A stretch of DNA of 64,000 nucleotides from Puffinus mauretanicus (GCA_023333565.1 JAJKFH010000611.1:1-64000); one strand, 5' to 3'. Counted from the stretch's first letter, positions 12,248-24,946 are shown. Made by a program: numbers and translations. The notes: generated by a model from the sequence alone, not told the origin.

Positions 12248-15200
12248 GTGTGCCTAACTGTACCAAGTTCTCGTTCTCTACACGGAGACATTTAGTGGGT
12301 TATCAACACTTAAGTCAAATAGGATTTGAGGAGTCATAGACAAATATTTATTGTATAAGTATTTGGATTCTGGAAATAATAGTGAAATTAGTGTACTAAC
12401 ATTGAAGTAAGTATGAGGAAAAGGTGGATGTTTCTTGTAATGGGATGTGCGTGTGTTACATGTTAGATCCTACAAGTTTGTAAACCAGGCAAAAGGTTGT
12501 TTTTGCAACAATGTTTCTTTTATAATTTCAGTGAAGGTAAGCAGTATTTTTAAGACCCTTCAAAGTCAGTTTGATGAAGTGTTATGGGGGGTGACTACAA
12601 TGTGGGAGCAATGCACGTAATGGTAACCAATGGAGTAAGGTATAGCAAGTGTTTCAGAAGGCACATAGACAATGGATGCAGGCTATAAATGCAGATGTAA
12701 ACTTCATGGTTTCAGCATAGAAACAATAAGAGTTTAGTTACAAAATCTGTCTTCCTGAGAAGATATCTCTAGTATTCATTGTATATGCGAGTATAACAAA
12801 CTATTAGCTTTAAGAATTCTTGTACTGTATTTGAACTAAAGTGTGTTAAATTGGTATCTTAACTCTTGCTGCACAGGTATTAACTTTTATAACTTTTACC
12901 TGACAGATTAGAAAAAAAAACTCATTAAAGAATAAGTATTTAGCTGGTCTGTCTTTATCTTTACCTAATAGTCAATAGTGTAATCGCATGAGAATACGCT
13001 CATGAGCTGCTGATATTACTGGCACATATCCATATACTAGGTGAAATCGCCTTAGGAAAAATACGGCTGGCTTTTTACCCAGAAGATGAGAAGGACCAGA
13101 TTCAGTGGTAATCAACACATTCAGGGATTTGATATCGGGGAAGTTGCAAATCTCTCCCAAGTGGAAATGTACTGAGAGCAACTTTCCTACTCTGCACAAA
13201 TGAAATCTAAAATACATATGCTTTTGATATATAAGCTCTTGAAGGTCAGGTCCAAAATTAATCTTGAAACAGTGAGACAATAAAGAGAGGAAAAAAATCA
13301 CTTTCATTTCTCTTTTCTTCATGTGCAGCTGAATTGTTTTCACCAGCACTTCTCTCAGTCATGTCAGTGGGCACTGAGCACACCAGCTGGTATACCACAG
13401 CTTCAGAGATCTTTCTCTAGTGAGGGTGGGAAAGTATGTTCACACTGCAGCAGTGGTACTGAAATATAATACACCAGAAAAGATACATTTCATTCTGAGT
13501 GGTTCCTGCAAGTGGAATCTGAAAACAACATATTGGGCTGAAGATCTAAGACAGCCATTTAGTAGCTGCTACAGCACTGAGCAGTTCATGATTAATCTTC
13601 TTCCTCCAATTTAACAGGACATAAGGTATATTTTTTCAAGTGTGATGCAGATAAAAGCTTCATATTTTAAGTAACAGATATATTAAAAATCCCCATGATT
13701 AGAGAACTGAATATTATGCTTTTCTCAGTGTCTCTTATTATTTTTATTAACCTATATTGATTCCTAGAGATCTTTCTGTTATCTCATGAAATACTGAATC
13801 TTCCAACAAGGCGAAAAATGTTAAATTCCTGCATGTTAAAAATATTAAATTCCTGTAATTCCTGCATATCTTTACCCCTTCAGTCAGTTCTCTGGATTTG
13901 CTCATCCATAGGAAGTCAGGCAGTTTTCCTCACAATTGCTCATTATCATAAAAAAAGGATCATCCCTCCTTGGGACTATAGAATAATCTTTTGCCTTTTT
14001 GCCTTTCCTGCTTCTCTATGGGTAAAATATCAATTTATTTTTCTAACTGAGAGACACCGATACAGTAGGTAATAGAGATGAATCAACTGTGAAACATAAC
14101 ACTTTTTAACTTTAGGAGGCAAAAGATTTTGTTTCTTCAAAACAAGATAATTTATTCTTTGGGCATAAACCAAATCTGAATTTGGAGGAAGTAAAGAAAC
14201 AATACCTTCATGGCATAGTAGATACTTAATATACGATTATCTACTATAAATTGATATATGCCAAAATGTTTAACACAGCCAGCAGCTGAGGCATGAGTCC
14301 TAAGATTAAAAAATAGGAGAGTATTGAGATCATTGAAAAGTACATGAAATGAAACAGAAAGACAAAGAATCCCAAGCCAACAAGCACACGGTTTGAACTA
14401 ATTGTACTTAAAGGGACCATCGGCCAGATCTTGACAATGCTATTGATTGAAAATACTAAATTAAATGCTGCATGCAAATCTGTCTGGAAATGATTCAGAT
14501 CTCTGCAAGTCTGTCAGACTGCTGCCAGCAATACAAATGGAAAACAACCTCATCCAATAGGGTTTTAAAAAGAAATGAAAAGACATCTATTTCAGAATAA
14601 GAGAGGACTGAGTAATCTACAATTAGCCCACGTTTTGGTATTTTTTCCCCTCAGGGCAATTCTTGGTAAGTATGTGTTCAACAGTATTCCCAATAAAATC
14701 AGGTTTTATTTATATTGAGATTTGAATGCAGATGAGTCTCCCAGGCTACAGAGAATGCCAAGTTAACAGCAGCAGCAAGTTCTGATCAATTATTTTTCCA
14801 GTACCAGATGAAAATTGATGAGTTTTTTAGAACAGTATTATCTAAAGACTTTTCTTTGCTAGAAAGTTTCTGTAATGTGAAGATCTACAGCTGTAAGTTT
14901 CATTTAGCTATCTGAGAATTTTATATTATCTGGATAGACAGGTTGTTCATTTTGCTTTCCCAGACCAGCTGTTTTCCCATGACATGTGTGGGAGGTACAC
15001 TGAATGTTGTTTCAGATTTGAACAGTAGAGTATAAGCAGATTTTACTTTTAAAAAAAACCACTAATTTATGAACTTTGATAGCAGGCAATGTAGTTTTCA
15101 AGATTTTAATGATTTCAGTAAGAACTAACCATCGGCTCACAAAACAGATGGCAGTATTGCTGCCCACCAGATTTAAAAATATCTCAAGAGAATTTAAAAC

Positions 15201-16035
15201 CCACAGCAAGTCTTCTGTAATTAATCCAGTAACTAAAGATTGTACTCTGGGTGTTAATTAACAGCCTCACTTTTGAATTAGCTGAGAGACAGAGAGAGAG
15301 AGGAAAAAATATAAGTTTGTTATTTCTTTTTTTTCCTGTTGTTAATAAGGAACTTAGCGTGAAGAGTCTCAAAAGAAACCTGTGGATTTCTTTTCATCTT
15401 CTTATCCTGCTAAGTATTTCTAATTATTAATGAGCTCTATAAATCCTCACCATTACTGTCTATTGTGACTTCTGTGGGCATTAAGCAAAGATTTAGGTCT
15501 AACATAGGCATAGTAAGCCTATTAGAAACTACATTTCAAATTTAAAGGTACATTCCAACAAATGTTTCCCCCAAAATGCATAAGGAACAATTTTTCCTGG
15601 ATTATTATATTGACTTAACTGTATCCACTCCTAATTCATATGGAGTAAATGAGATCAGTATTTGGCTTATTGGTTTTATTCAATTGTAAATTGATTATTA
15701 AATATAAATAGCATGTTATTCTTCTTCATACTAGTAAATGGCTTCTATAATAGAGAATACTTTCTTCAAAATATTCTTATAAGCAGATAAAAATTGTTCT
15801 CCTCTACTGCTTAATTAATATCTAAGCATGTGTTGGAAAAGATAGTGCCAGCTCTATGGTGGTTCATCAATCTTTCAAAGACTTCAGTGAAGTCAAAAGA
15901 AAAATCCACTGTTCTCATGATCGGCTTAGAGTTTTGGATCAGGCTTATCAAGAAACTTGAAGGCTTAAACATTATCATCATACTATGTTAGTTTCACCAT
16001 TTTTTAATGAAAAATTAATAGATCCCAGGTAGGCC

Positions 16036-16051
16036 AAAAAAAAAAAAAAAA
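16036..16051. repeat. A16 homopolymer run
   Basis: Sixteen consecutive A are followed by AG-rich sequence. No retroposon body is recognisable immediately upstream, so I do not call it a retrotransposed tail. Confidence 0.9.
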
Positions 16052-17484
16052 GAGAGAAGTGGATTTGTTCAGAATGCTGTATTTGTAATAATTAAGTATA
16101 GTGCTGTTCAATGAAAAATCTTCCACAAATGCATTCAGTGCTCATGGCTATCAGCAGTATGAGCAGACAGCATCCTACTGAGAGTGCTCCCCATGCTACC
16201 AAATGGGCTAACAAGAATTGAAAGAGATAATGAAAGATACAGAGGCTTACAGGCACAGTCAGATCTGAAATGCTTTTGTAATTCTCTTTGGAATTTTGAA
16301 TGACTTTAACACATTTGAAGAAATCTGTAGAAGATGGTTCATTTAGTTTTGATATCTCAGGAAACTACAGGGTTCCGTTCAGTGCATTATCTGCATCCTT
16401 TGTCAGACTTTAACACCAGGTTTATTTTACCAGATTCTAGATGGACAGTATGAACTGCCATTCTTAGCTGGATCAAGTTCCATTAAATTTAACATAAGAT
16501 ACATTTCTCTTTACCTAAAGAGCCAGAAAAATCACAACTGTAAAATTAAGGGTGCAAAGTAAAAAGATTTTTGAACATAAGCAAGCTGAGCAGGAAAGAG
16601 AGCGCCAATTTATCATTTGATTTTGTGGGTTTTTTGCCTTAGAATTATGATGAGTATAAGTAAAACCAAGACACTTCTAAAGTTTTTGCAACGAGAAGTA
16701 AACATCCAATGGCTCTAAGTATTGAACTTGAAAAAATCTTGATTTATACCTTACGCAAACAGGCTACAAGAATTCTTCATAATCTAGTGTCAGAGCACTT
16801 AAACATATGTTTAAGACATTGTATTAAATGAGCTGAGATTATAAGCAAACAGCACCAAGAAGTATCCAAGAAGCGTCTATAACCTACTGAGACTGCATAA
16901 GAAGAATGGATGGAGAGGATGGAGATTTCCTGCTGTAGTACGCTTTGGAATCTGAGACGCATATTTGAAGCCTATCTGTGTAAGTGGATGCAATACTTAG
17001 TGTAGTTGTCATAGCCAAAGTCAGTGCTATTGAATGATAAAACAAGCATGGGGTGACATTCTTTGATGCTGTGAAAGATTCTATGAATGATATTAGAATA
17101 ATTAGTTTATCTACTGCTTCAATATGAAAAGATACTGATCACACAAAGTCATATTTTATATTGACAAATCCCTTTTTTCCTTTAAAAAATCTCACAGTGC
17201 TGTACAGATCCAGATTCTAAAATTACATTTTTCTAAATTTTAAAATTAATGTTTTTATTCTAACTATACATGCATTTGGGAAAAAAACACCTAAGTTCAA
17301 ACATTTCCCCAAATTCTGAAACATATGGCATAAAGTAACTTTCTACCTGTTTTTACACCCTTCTAATCTTTCAGAGTTTATAAATCTGAAAGATTTGGGT
17401 AAATATATAAGCATGTGGGAGGCTACCTGAAAAATGAATTGCTTTCTATAAAGCTTCATAAATCACAGTTTACTCAGTTTGAAG

Positions 17485-17600
17485 GCAATCATAAAAAATG
17501 GGACTGGAAGGTACTTCAGGAGGCTGTCTCACCCACCTTCCCACTGCAAAACTTGCTAACTCTAATTTTTGCATCCTCCAAGTTATTTCAACAGATGAAT
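17485..17600 (-). mobile_element. Ancient CR1 LINE 3' end fragment
   Basis: The + strand reads AATCATAAAAAATGGGACTG, GAAGGTACTTCAGGAGGCTG and CTCACCCACCTTCCCACTGC in order. This is the pattern of the reverse complement of an old CR1 3' end: AATCATAGAA, GGAAGGGACCTCAGGAGGTC, then a CCAACCC box and a TGC stretch. CR1 is the dominant LINE of birds and other sauropsids. The copy is diverged and its far boundary is unclear; it may run on to about 17740. Confidence 0.6.
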
Positions 17601-18219
17601 TAATTTCAACAGGTGTAGGTCTCCTAATCCTAGATTCCTTGCCCCGAGAATTGAAACGGAGAGAAGGAAATCGTCAGACAATACTTTTTGCTTCTACATG
17701 GATAGCTTGGAAAATTTGTACAGATTCAGAAAAGTTCTGACTTCTTCCCCCCTAAGCAGCTGCAAGATGAGACAGGTTATGACATACCAGTTTTATGTGG
17801 GATGAGCAGAGGGCAAATTTAGCAATTCAAGTTGATTTAAACTTTCCAAGAATAAATCAGCATTGTAACCCAGGCAGTCACAGCTTGAGAGGTAAAGCAC
17901 CAAATGCCACCTTGGCTATTGTACTAAGATCTATGCAGGGGAAAAAAAAATTAAGGAAGGAAAGGTAGATTGCCCCTATACAGAACTTCACAGATTTTTG
18001 CATGGCTGAGAAAAATGCATCTCCCTGTCCAATATCTTTTAAAGCTCTTAGTAAGACTATAATGTGCTTTTGTTCTTCTCAACTAATTCCTCATCCTCTT
18101 CTGGAAAGTAAAGATAATCAATCTACTTTTCTCAGCCAGCAACAGGAGACAGCGCTCTTTAGTCACAGCATGTGTCTTCTCCTCCAGAGACTTTGAGCTG
18201 ACTGTCTTAATTATTGGGG

Positions 18220-18269
18220 TCCACTGAAGTCGATGACCTATGATAATTTACATCAGCTAAGTAATGTCC
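18220..18269. repeat. Ancient amniote palindromic (MITE-like) repeat fragment
   Basis: TCCACTGAAGTCGATGACCT, followed by ATAATTTACATCAGCTAAG, matches the centre and right arm of the old palindromic repeat whose form is about CCATTGAAGTCAATGG, then TTTACACCAGCTGAG and a GGCCC end. These resemble the Chompy-type MITEs described from crocodilians; the family name is from memory. Confidence 0.55.
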
Positions 18270-18839
18270 TTTTATTTTATATTATAATACAGCAGTGAAC
18301 CAGGGATCAGTCTAGCTGTGCTGGGTGGATAAGTACCTAGAAGTAAACATGAGTTGAAAGATGAACATCATAGCCTTGATGTACATGTTCTTGGTTAATG
18401 AAGAACCATTACATATTTACCACGTAAATAGAGGAATGTGTGAAAGTGAACAATATGACAGACAGAAGGGAGAGGATGGGAACTTTTTATTGACTACTGC
18501 ACAGTAAAATTCAGCTATTTGCAAAACTTTTAGCTAACAATGCCCATTTAGACATTTAACTCCAGGATACTAATCCACGAAGTCCAGCAATATCATTATT
18601 GCAGTATATAGTCCGAGCATGTGCTTCTAAGAATTGTATAACTCCACTCTGTGGGCTCGAGAAAGTCACCAAAACCAGCAAGAGCAGATAATTATCTAAG
18701 GCTGTGCAAGAACAGAATTCCTTCTGATGATTAGCCAGTAGGAATGATAACCAGGGGCAACCATATGACAGAAAGTACTGATCAGATCATTGCAGGCCTG
18801 CACAAAAGAAAAAATACCACTGCTGATTGAACAGCAGAA

Positions 18840-19560
18840 GCAGCAGACAATAGAGATGATTAAACGGATGGTGGTAGACATGGGGCTGCAGAAATAGCAA
18901 CTCACACATCAGAATTTGACTAGCAGAAGCTGTGAAAGTAAAAATAGATGCTAAAGAGCAGCTGATAAGAAATCAGAAAGGAAAGAGGAATTCATTGGAT
19001 AAATGGAGTGTGATCAGGGCACACTGAAATTAAACATGAGAAAGGCAAGAAAGGAGAAAGAGGAAGATATTCAGATATTTGGAACAATCTCAAAATAAAG
19101 TATTAACTAGATTATATATGAAATATATAATTACACGACCAGAAGATCTGTGCAAAAAGAACTGATCCTACATCTACTGAGCCAGACAATAGGATTAGAC
19201 CACGGAAAGGTTAACTTTGCAAAAACAGCTGATCAGACAGCTGGAACTTCGAAACAGGCGGCCATGCAGCTGTTTGCTTAGACAGTAAGACAGTAAGAAC
19301 TCAGCAAGAGTAACTACGGGCAGCTGCAGTATTAGGCAACACCAAAATTAGGCAGCAAGAAATTATATGAGAGCCCCAGGACCAGGCAATATGAAGAGAA
19401 AATAGCGTATCATAAACAGAACGGAGAAGAAAGCAATTGATTATAAAAACAACAGGATCTGATAGCAGCAGGGCTGGGCAGTGTGGGATCAGACAGCGAG
19501 AGCAGCTGACTGGACAGGGCTGGGATCAGACAGCATATGCGGCCCATCAGGCAGGAAAAG
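18840..19560 (+). repeat. Decayed AG-rich array with ATCAGACAGC core
   Basis: The motif GATCAGACAGC occurs exactly or nearly so at 19231, 19485 (GGGATCAGACAGC) and 19522 (GGGATCAGACAGC, exactly 37 bp after the previous one). Weaker relatives such as GCCAGACAATAGG, ACCAGGCAATATG, TTAGGCAGCAAG and ATCAGGCAGG lie between and after them. GACAGTAAGACAGTAAG is a short local tandem. The whole segment is poor in T and rich in A and G. It reads like an old tandem repeat that has mostly lost its period, but it could also be low-complexity sequence of another origin. Confidence 0.4.
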
Positions 19561-20052
19561 GATCTTGCTTTGGCAAGAAGCACAGTAACCCAACAGAAGC
19601 AATTCATCAGATTTGACAAGATGAGTGGAGTCTCCTGCACTAAAAATGGTCTGGAAATGCACGCCACTATGGAGCAGAGCAAGCATCACCATTTCGTGTT
19701 AAGCACCACTAATGCAGACCCCTATCTGGAACCCGTTGCACCTTCCTCTGCCACGATACGGGGTCCCCTCCTCCTGCAGGTTAACAGGAATGCGAAGGGA
19801 AGGGGCTGGATCTGCGGGTGCATACACTACAATGTGATGACTCTAATCCTTTACCAAGACAAGGTCTCTCTCATTTTCTCTCGCTGCTGTTTCGAGCTCC
19901 ACTGGTTTGAGAGGATTATGAGTAATGATTACATCCAGCAGCCTCTTTTATTCTGTACAAAGCACCAGAAATTGTCTTTTGTATCTTTTTCCTGCAGTCG
20001 GCAAAGTTCTGTTTTAAGATGCAGCATAGTCAAACCTTCAGTAAAATATTAG
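19537..20052 (+). other. 171-codon open frame, probably not a gene
   Basis: This is the longest open frame outside the minisatellite. The predicted peptide has no domain, signal peptide or membrane segment that I recognise. Its start overlaps the end of the decayed ATCAGACAGC array, and the last third becomes Ser/Cys/Phe-rich and random-looking. A frame of this length is mildly unusual for DNA of this composition but not decisive over 64 kb and six frames. It could be an exon of a lineage-specific transcript or chance. Confidence 0.15.
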
Positions 20053-23000
20053 CAAGGCATTGAGGGAACAGAGCAGATTATAGGTCAGTGTCTGTAGATA
20101 TCATCTGGCCTACTGCACTAGCACAGCATGTGACATTGAAAAAGAAATAGCACCAATACATCATTGATCCCTTAAGCATATACGACTGCTATTAATTTCA
20201 TCTTTCATCGGCTTATTCTCCCTGTACTCTTGCCAATTTCTGATGACTGTTGCTGTTTCTATAAATCACTGGAATGCCAGGAAACGTTACAAAAATCATA
20301 GAGGAGTGAAATAGCATTTTTCATTCTCTCCTCCACTCTCCTTTCTTCCCCCACAACAAACATAGAGTTATGCCTGTATGGAGGATTTCTCAGACCTTTT
20401 TATTTAATCTTTGAAGGTCTGTGACAACATAGTCATAATCCTGCTAGATAGTGGTTAGCAAAATTTATAGAATTTTACCAAAAGCTGGTGTAGCTAGCAC
20501 TGTTGCTGCAGCTCAGCACTGTTTATCTATTGTAGACAATAACAGAAAGATGTTAAAACTGATCTTATACTAGCTATATTGACCTTTGTCAGTGCTGGAG
20601 CTCCTGGTAACAATTTTCTTTGCAGTGAATTTGATGCATTTCTTGATCATCCCTCAATGATTTGAAATCACATTATCCCATCATATCTGCTCACAAAACC
20701 TGATTTTATCTGCTCTTGTTCTCTGCCTCCCATATTTCTTTTTTTTGAAAGATTTTCCCCTCCTCCAGAAAGAGTCCTACGTGCCAGATCAGCAGATGAA
20801 AGCCCATGGGATCAACTGCACTAAATTTTTCATGAGGTTTCTCAGCCCTCTGCCTCTTAGTCCTCTTGACAATTAAAGCATTAATTTGCATGGCAAACAG
20901 AGAGTCTTCCCTGGCCTCTCCTCTTGCCCCATCAATAAACAAAGAAGTGAGTCTGTGAGATCTTCAGCTTCCTCCATGTCTATACACATCCTGAAATCAA
21001 GATAACCCAGGAACTCATTCAGGTCCTGACACTCTCTCATCAGCTGTTCTCATGTGATACCTCCGATTTGAACATAATTCTGCTGTTAACCTGGGCTACT
21101 GGAGGCTGCCTGAGGTTATAGGCAAAAGCCCGGGAGCAGCGTTTAGTCATACTGATAACCTGCCCACTTTGCCGTGTGACTGGAGAATAAATAACAGAGG
21201 TACTCTTTGTTCTCAAATGTCTTCCCATATCTGCCTCTGTGGCATATGCATATTTGGTCTCTGCTTTCTCCTGTTCTGCACTGAAATCATTCAAGGCTTA
21301 TCTACGCTAATCAAGCATACTTACACCTTGATCACATTTCCCATCCCCCCAAAATTACACAGCACTTGACCAGGTATCCTGACCATGTAACCTGTCACAT
21401 GGGTTTGAGTGGGGTACCGAGGCCAACCACTCCGACAGACGTAGCACTGTTGGGCTATGAATGCTCTTGGTACTGGGAGAAGACATCACAGTCTGAGGAT
21501 TTTTGTCTTAACTACATGGTTCTATGCGCCATCTAGGTCCTAGGGCGTACAACGCAGATCTCTGAAGTTGCTTCTCTTTGGTCTGAAAGAAACTTTACAC
21601 CTTGGATCAGATGTGTGGGAGGAATGTAAATTTTAGTGATGTTCCTTTAGTTAGAATTATGTCTGCTAAGTGGCAAGTCACCAGCTGCAGCCTGTTATCA
21701 CTTTTTCAACTTCATTCACAGACCAGCCTGACCACATGGTCTGCAATGTTGGATTTGGAGCAGGAAAGAAGTCATGGTACAGCTCCATAAATGTGAGAAA
21801 GCACTGCTGAGTATGTGATAGAAGCTAGTGTATGGTGTCTGATTTGAGAGACCTGCTGACACATTTTTAAGGCCAGCCCTGCCATATACAGCTATACTAT
21901 GAGTATGGAAGTACTATGGGGAGAAAAGAAGCATATAGAATGTACTGGAGATTTGTGGCACTAAAGCAATTTATTCTGCCATTGTTATCACAAAGAAAGT
22001 AGGTGCCTGAATCCATCAAGTCTGGGTTCTTCCTAAACTGTAGGTCACTATACCCTCTGCTGCTTTAATTATTATTTAATTATTAAGGATAACTGAAACA
22101 TCCTGGATATAGGATATTCTCTGAGAAAAAGAGATTTTAATCTATATTCAATATAGATACAAAGGAAGGAAGTGAATCCCAAAATTGCCTCCTGATAAAT
22201 GCTATGGAGAGGAAGACTATCTCCCCAAAGCTCCCTTTTCAAGCCTTATTTAAAAGACAACAGTGGGGTTTGATTTGTTTTGAAAAAAGGTGAAGTTCTT
22301 TGAAAGACCTAGGCCAACACTTGTCATTTGCAAGGTGGTTTCACAGCCGCTCCCCAGTCACAGTCTCCAGCCCCCAAAGTTTAGAATGACAGAGCAGCCC
22401 TAAACAAAAAAGTAATTTCTCCTTGCAGCTCAGAGTAAAGTACACATGACAGGGTGAGGAATGGATTTGAGCTGTACCTTTGAACCAGCCTTTCCCTGTG
22501 GCTGGCTGTGATGGGAATTGGGGGAGCCAGAGCCTTGACGGGGAGCTAACAAGACCTCCTCCTTGTAATGAGCTCCCCAAAACACTTTAAACTGTTCTCC
22601 ATGCTGGTTTTAGGCAGTGCCCCAATCAATATGTTGGGATTTGGGTTTAGCAGTCAGGGACACGTATCACGTGTTTCCCACCCACCGTTGGGGGAAACAG
22701 GAATGTGCACAACGTGAAGCCAGGATTTAGCCCTACCGCAAAACTCAGAGTCACAGAGTCCAGGGCCCCTTTTGCAGACTGGGCCTAAATTTTTCTTCGA
22801 ACATAGCCCTTCTTCTTTGAGCGAGTGGGCTTATTTATGCAGGTAGTTTATCTTGCCTTTACTTCTTACACATTTTAGGATGTAATTGATCTGATTACTC
22901 ATAATTTCTAAACATGCAAACAATCCATATAGGAAAATAGTTGTCCATTTCCAGGTTTACAAAAACATCTGCCAGTTGTTCAGCAAGCTCAGGGTCATGG

Positions 23001-23760
23001 CCCTCAACACTTGTCTTCCCAAACATTTAAAGGTACTTCTGGGAGAATAAGATGATTTGCTCCATGTGTGTTAGGGTCGGGGAGCTGAAGAGAGGGAGTT
23101 TTTCCACATTTCAGTCAGAAGGACAGGGCTGCAGGCTCTGCTAGGTCTAGCCCGGGGGTCAGGGCTCGACCCTGCCACCCTCCCAGCAGCACCAGCAGCA
23201 GGAATCGCACGCACACTCACTGTCACAGCTCACAGTCAGGAGCCCACCAGCAATGCATCGTATCAGCTGATCTGTGCACACAGGATCTTTTCTGTCTTCT
23301 CTCTCTACAGCATAATTTGGCTATATAAAAGCATGTTAAAAAAAATTTAAGAACAACAAAAAAAAGCAGTGGGGCTGGAGGGAGTACGCTAACTGCTGAT
23401 ACTGCAAAATGTCCCTTCTAAAACACCAGCAGAATTTGGGAACTTAGCAGAGATCCATTCCCATGACTTATGATAAGGCAAAATCTTAAATCCTCTTTAA
23501 TTTTACTGCCGCTAATACAGCCTTCACATTGTGTTTAACAAATAAACTAATGTGTGTACATAAAGAAGAAAGCTATTTTCTGCTAAATAAGTAGATTTTG
23601 GTTTCCAAGTTAATAGGTAATTGTAAACAGCAGCTGCCTAGATATCATCCTTTATAGCATGAATAGAACCATCAGCATAGTGAAACTAGGGGGAGAAAGA
23701 ATATTTATTTCAACTGTGTACTGCCTTGTAGTTCTTTGTACTTTCATTGTTCGCAATATT
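20053..23760. other. Mixed unique DNA with raised G+C, no gene seen
   Basis: Parts of this block (about 20690-21300, 22480-22800 and 23080-23290) are visibly richer in G+C than the surroundings, and one contains a CACGTG E-box (22668-22673). I could not align them to an element I know. A pyrimidine-rich stretch ending in CTCTCTACAG near 23300 looks like a splice acceptor, but no open frame or donor follows convincingly. They may be undetected repeat relics, conserved noncoding DNA or exons of a noncoding RNA. Confidence 0.5.
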
Positions 23761-24030
23761 CTAATTTTCAACTGTGCTTGTTTTGGCTGGGATAGAGTTA
23801 ATTTTCTTCACAATAGCTAGGATGGGGCTATGTTTTGGATTTGTGCTGAAAACAGGGTTGATAACACGGGGATGTTTTCGTTACTGCTGGGCAGTGCTTA
23901 CACAGAGTCAAGGCCTTTTCTCTTCTCACCCCACCCCACCAGTGAGGAGGCTGGGGAGGCACAAGAAGCTGGGAGGGGACACGGCTGGGACAGCTGACCC
24001 CAACTGACCAAAGGGATATCCCATACCATA

Positions 24031-24054
24031 TGACGTCATGCTCAGCATATAAAG
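24031..24054 (+). promoter_or_regulatory. LTR promoter: CRE plus TATA box
   Basis: A perfect cAMP-response element TGACGTCA (24031-24038) lies ten bases upstream of TATAAAG (24048-24054). Transcription would be expected to start about 25-30 bp further on, near the G-run at about 24074-24082. Both motifs are intact, so the LTR could still work as a promoter or enhancer for neighbouring DNA; activity is inference. Confidence 0.7.
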
Positions 24055-24234
24055 CTGGGGGAAGAAGAAAGAAGGGGGGGACATTCGGAGTGATGGCGTT
24101 TGTCTTCCCAAGTCACCGTCACACATGATGGAGCCCTGCTTTCCTGGAGATGGCTGAACACCTGCCTGCCCATGGGAAGCAGTGAGTGAATTCCTTGCTT
24201 TGCTTTGCTTGTGTGCGCGGCTTTTGCTTTACCT

Positions 24235-24240
24235 ATTAAA
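24235..24240 (+). terminator. LTR polyadenylation signal ATTAAA
   Basis: ATTAAA, the common variant poly(A) hexamer, lies about 180 bp after the TATA box and about 120 bp before the LTR end. That is a normal place for the R/U5 part of an LTR. TG- and T-rich sequence follows it. Confidence 0.6.
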
Positions 24241-24907
24241 CTGTCTTTATCTCAACCCACGAGTTTTCTAACTTTTACTGTTCTGATTCTCTCCCCCATC
24301 CCCCCGGGGGGAGTGAGCAAGAGGCTGTTTGGGGCTTAGTTGCCGGGGCTAAACCACGACATCAACAAAAGGTTGCATTTTATTGATTGAGACCACAGGT
24401 CTTGCTTCTCATTCTGAATTTGTCAAGAGTCAAGTACCGATGTAGCTACATCAGTGAAAACCCCAAAGAAAAGCCATCATTTATATTTGTGGAGCTTACA
24501 CTCACCCAAAGCTGAGGTCAGTTCTATTGATACAAACTCAAATCATCCCTCTCTACGCTTGAATTTGTCCTGATATAGCTGCCTGTTGATAGCTCATTGG
24601 TCTTCAAACTGGGACAAAGTCACAATATACATGTCCTAGGTTACTGTAGGAAAAACATGGGAATATGGCTATCACCAGAGAGAAGAATAAATGGGTTTTA
24701 ATACCTGTAGTATAAAACAGCTATTAAATGCTACTTTTTTTTTTCTCTTTGTCCATATCTCTTTCCATTTGCCAACAAATGTATGCAGGTAAAATAACGT
24801 CAGAAGATTTATCCTTACTAAGCAACAAAAACTCCTGCATTGTTCTGTAGATAATCAATTCTGAATTTACATAAATTAAGTTCAGCCTCAGTAACAGAAG
24901 AATAGCT

Positions 24908-24946
24908 ATTCCTGATTTGCACTGGTGTAAATCAGAGAAAAACCAG
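24908..24946. repeat. Ancient amniote palindromic repeat fragment
   Basis: ATTCCTGATTTGCACTGGTG, followed by TAAATCAGAG and a CCAGTT stretch, is close to the CTGATTTACACCGGTGTAAATCAG form of this old repeat group. The palindrome CTGATTTGCACTGGTG / TAAATCAG is still visible. Confidence 0.55.

Larger units (their letters stand above)
8283..17480. other. AT-rich unique DNA, no gene seen
   Basis: No exon-like coding signal is apparent. The longest frame, 125 codons on the minus strand at 12972-13349, has no recognisable domain and an ordinary AT-rich composition. The exceptions to plain sequence are a CpG-bearing segment around 12160-12300 with a perfect 7+1+7 palindrome, a T9A8 palindrome at 12023-12039 and an A16 run at 16036. 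Confidence 0.65.
23773..24361 (+). mobile_element. Solo LTR of an endogenous retrovirus, probably ERVL-like
   Basis: The element is 589 bp, begins TGT and ends ACA, and is flanked on both sides by the identical 5-bp sequence TCAAC (23768-23772 and 24362-24366), a target-site duplication. A 5-bp duplication fits ERVL-class integration better than the 4 or 6 bp usual for other classes. Inside, in order, are a CRE, a TATA box, a G-rich leader, an ATTAAA signal and a terminal block ending CTAAACCACGACA. I recognise the sequence as an LTR type common in bird genomes. There is no gag, pol or env nearby, so this is a solo LTR left by recombination between the two LTRs of a provirus. Intact duplications and a clear internal order suggest a fairly recent insertion. 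Confidence 0.88.

Noticed and set aside
12972..13349. 125-codon minus-strand frame
   Set aside because: AT-rich, low-information peptide with no family resemblance and no splice context.
23774..24007. 77-codon frame in the LTR as a coding gene
   Set aside because: It lies within the LTR, upstream of its TATA box, where no retroviral protein is encoded; it is an incidental frame.
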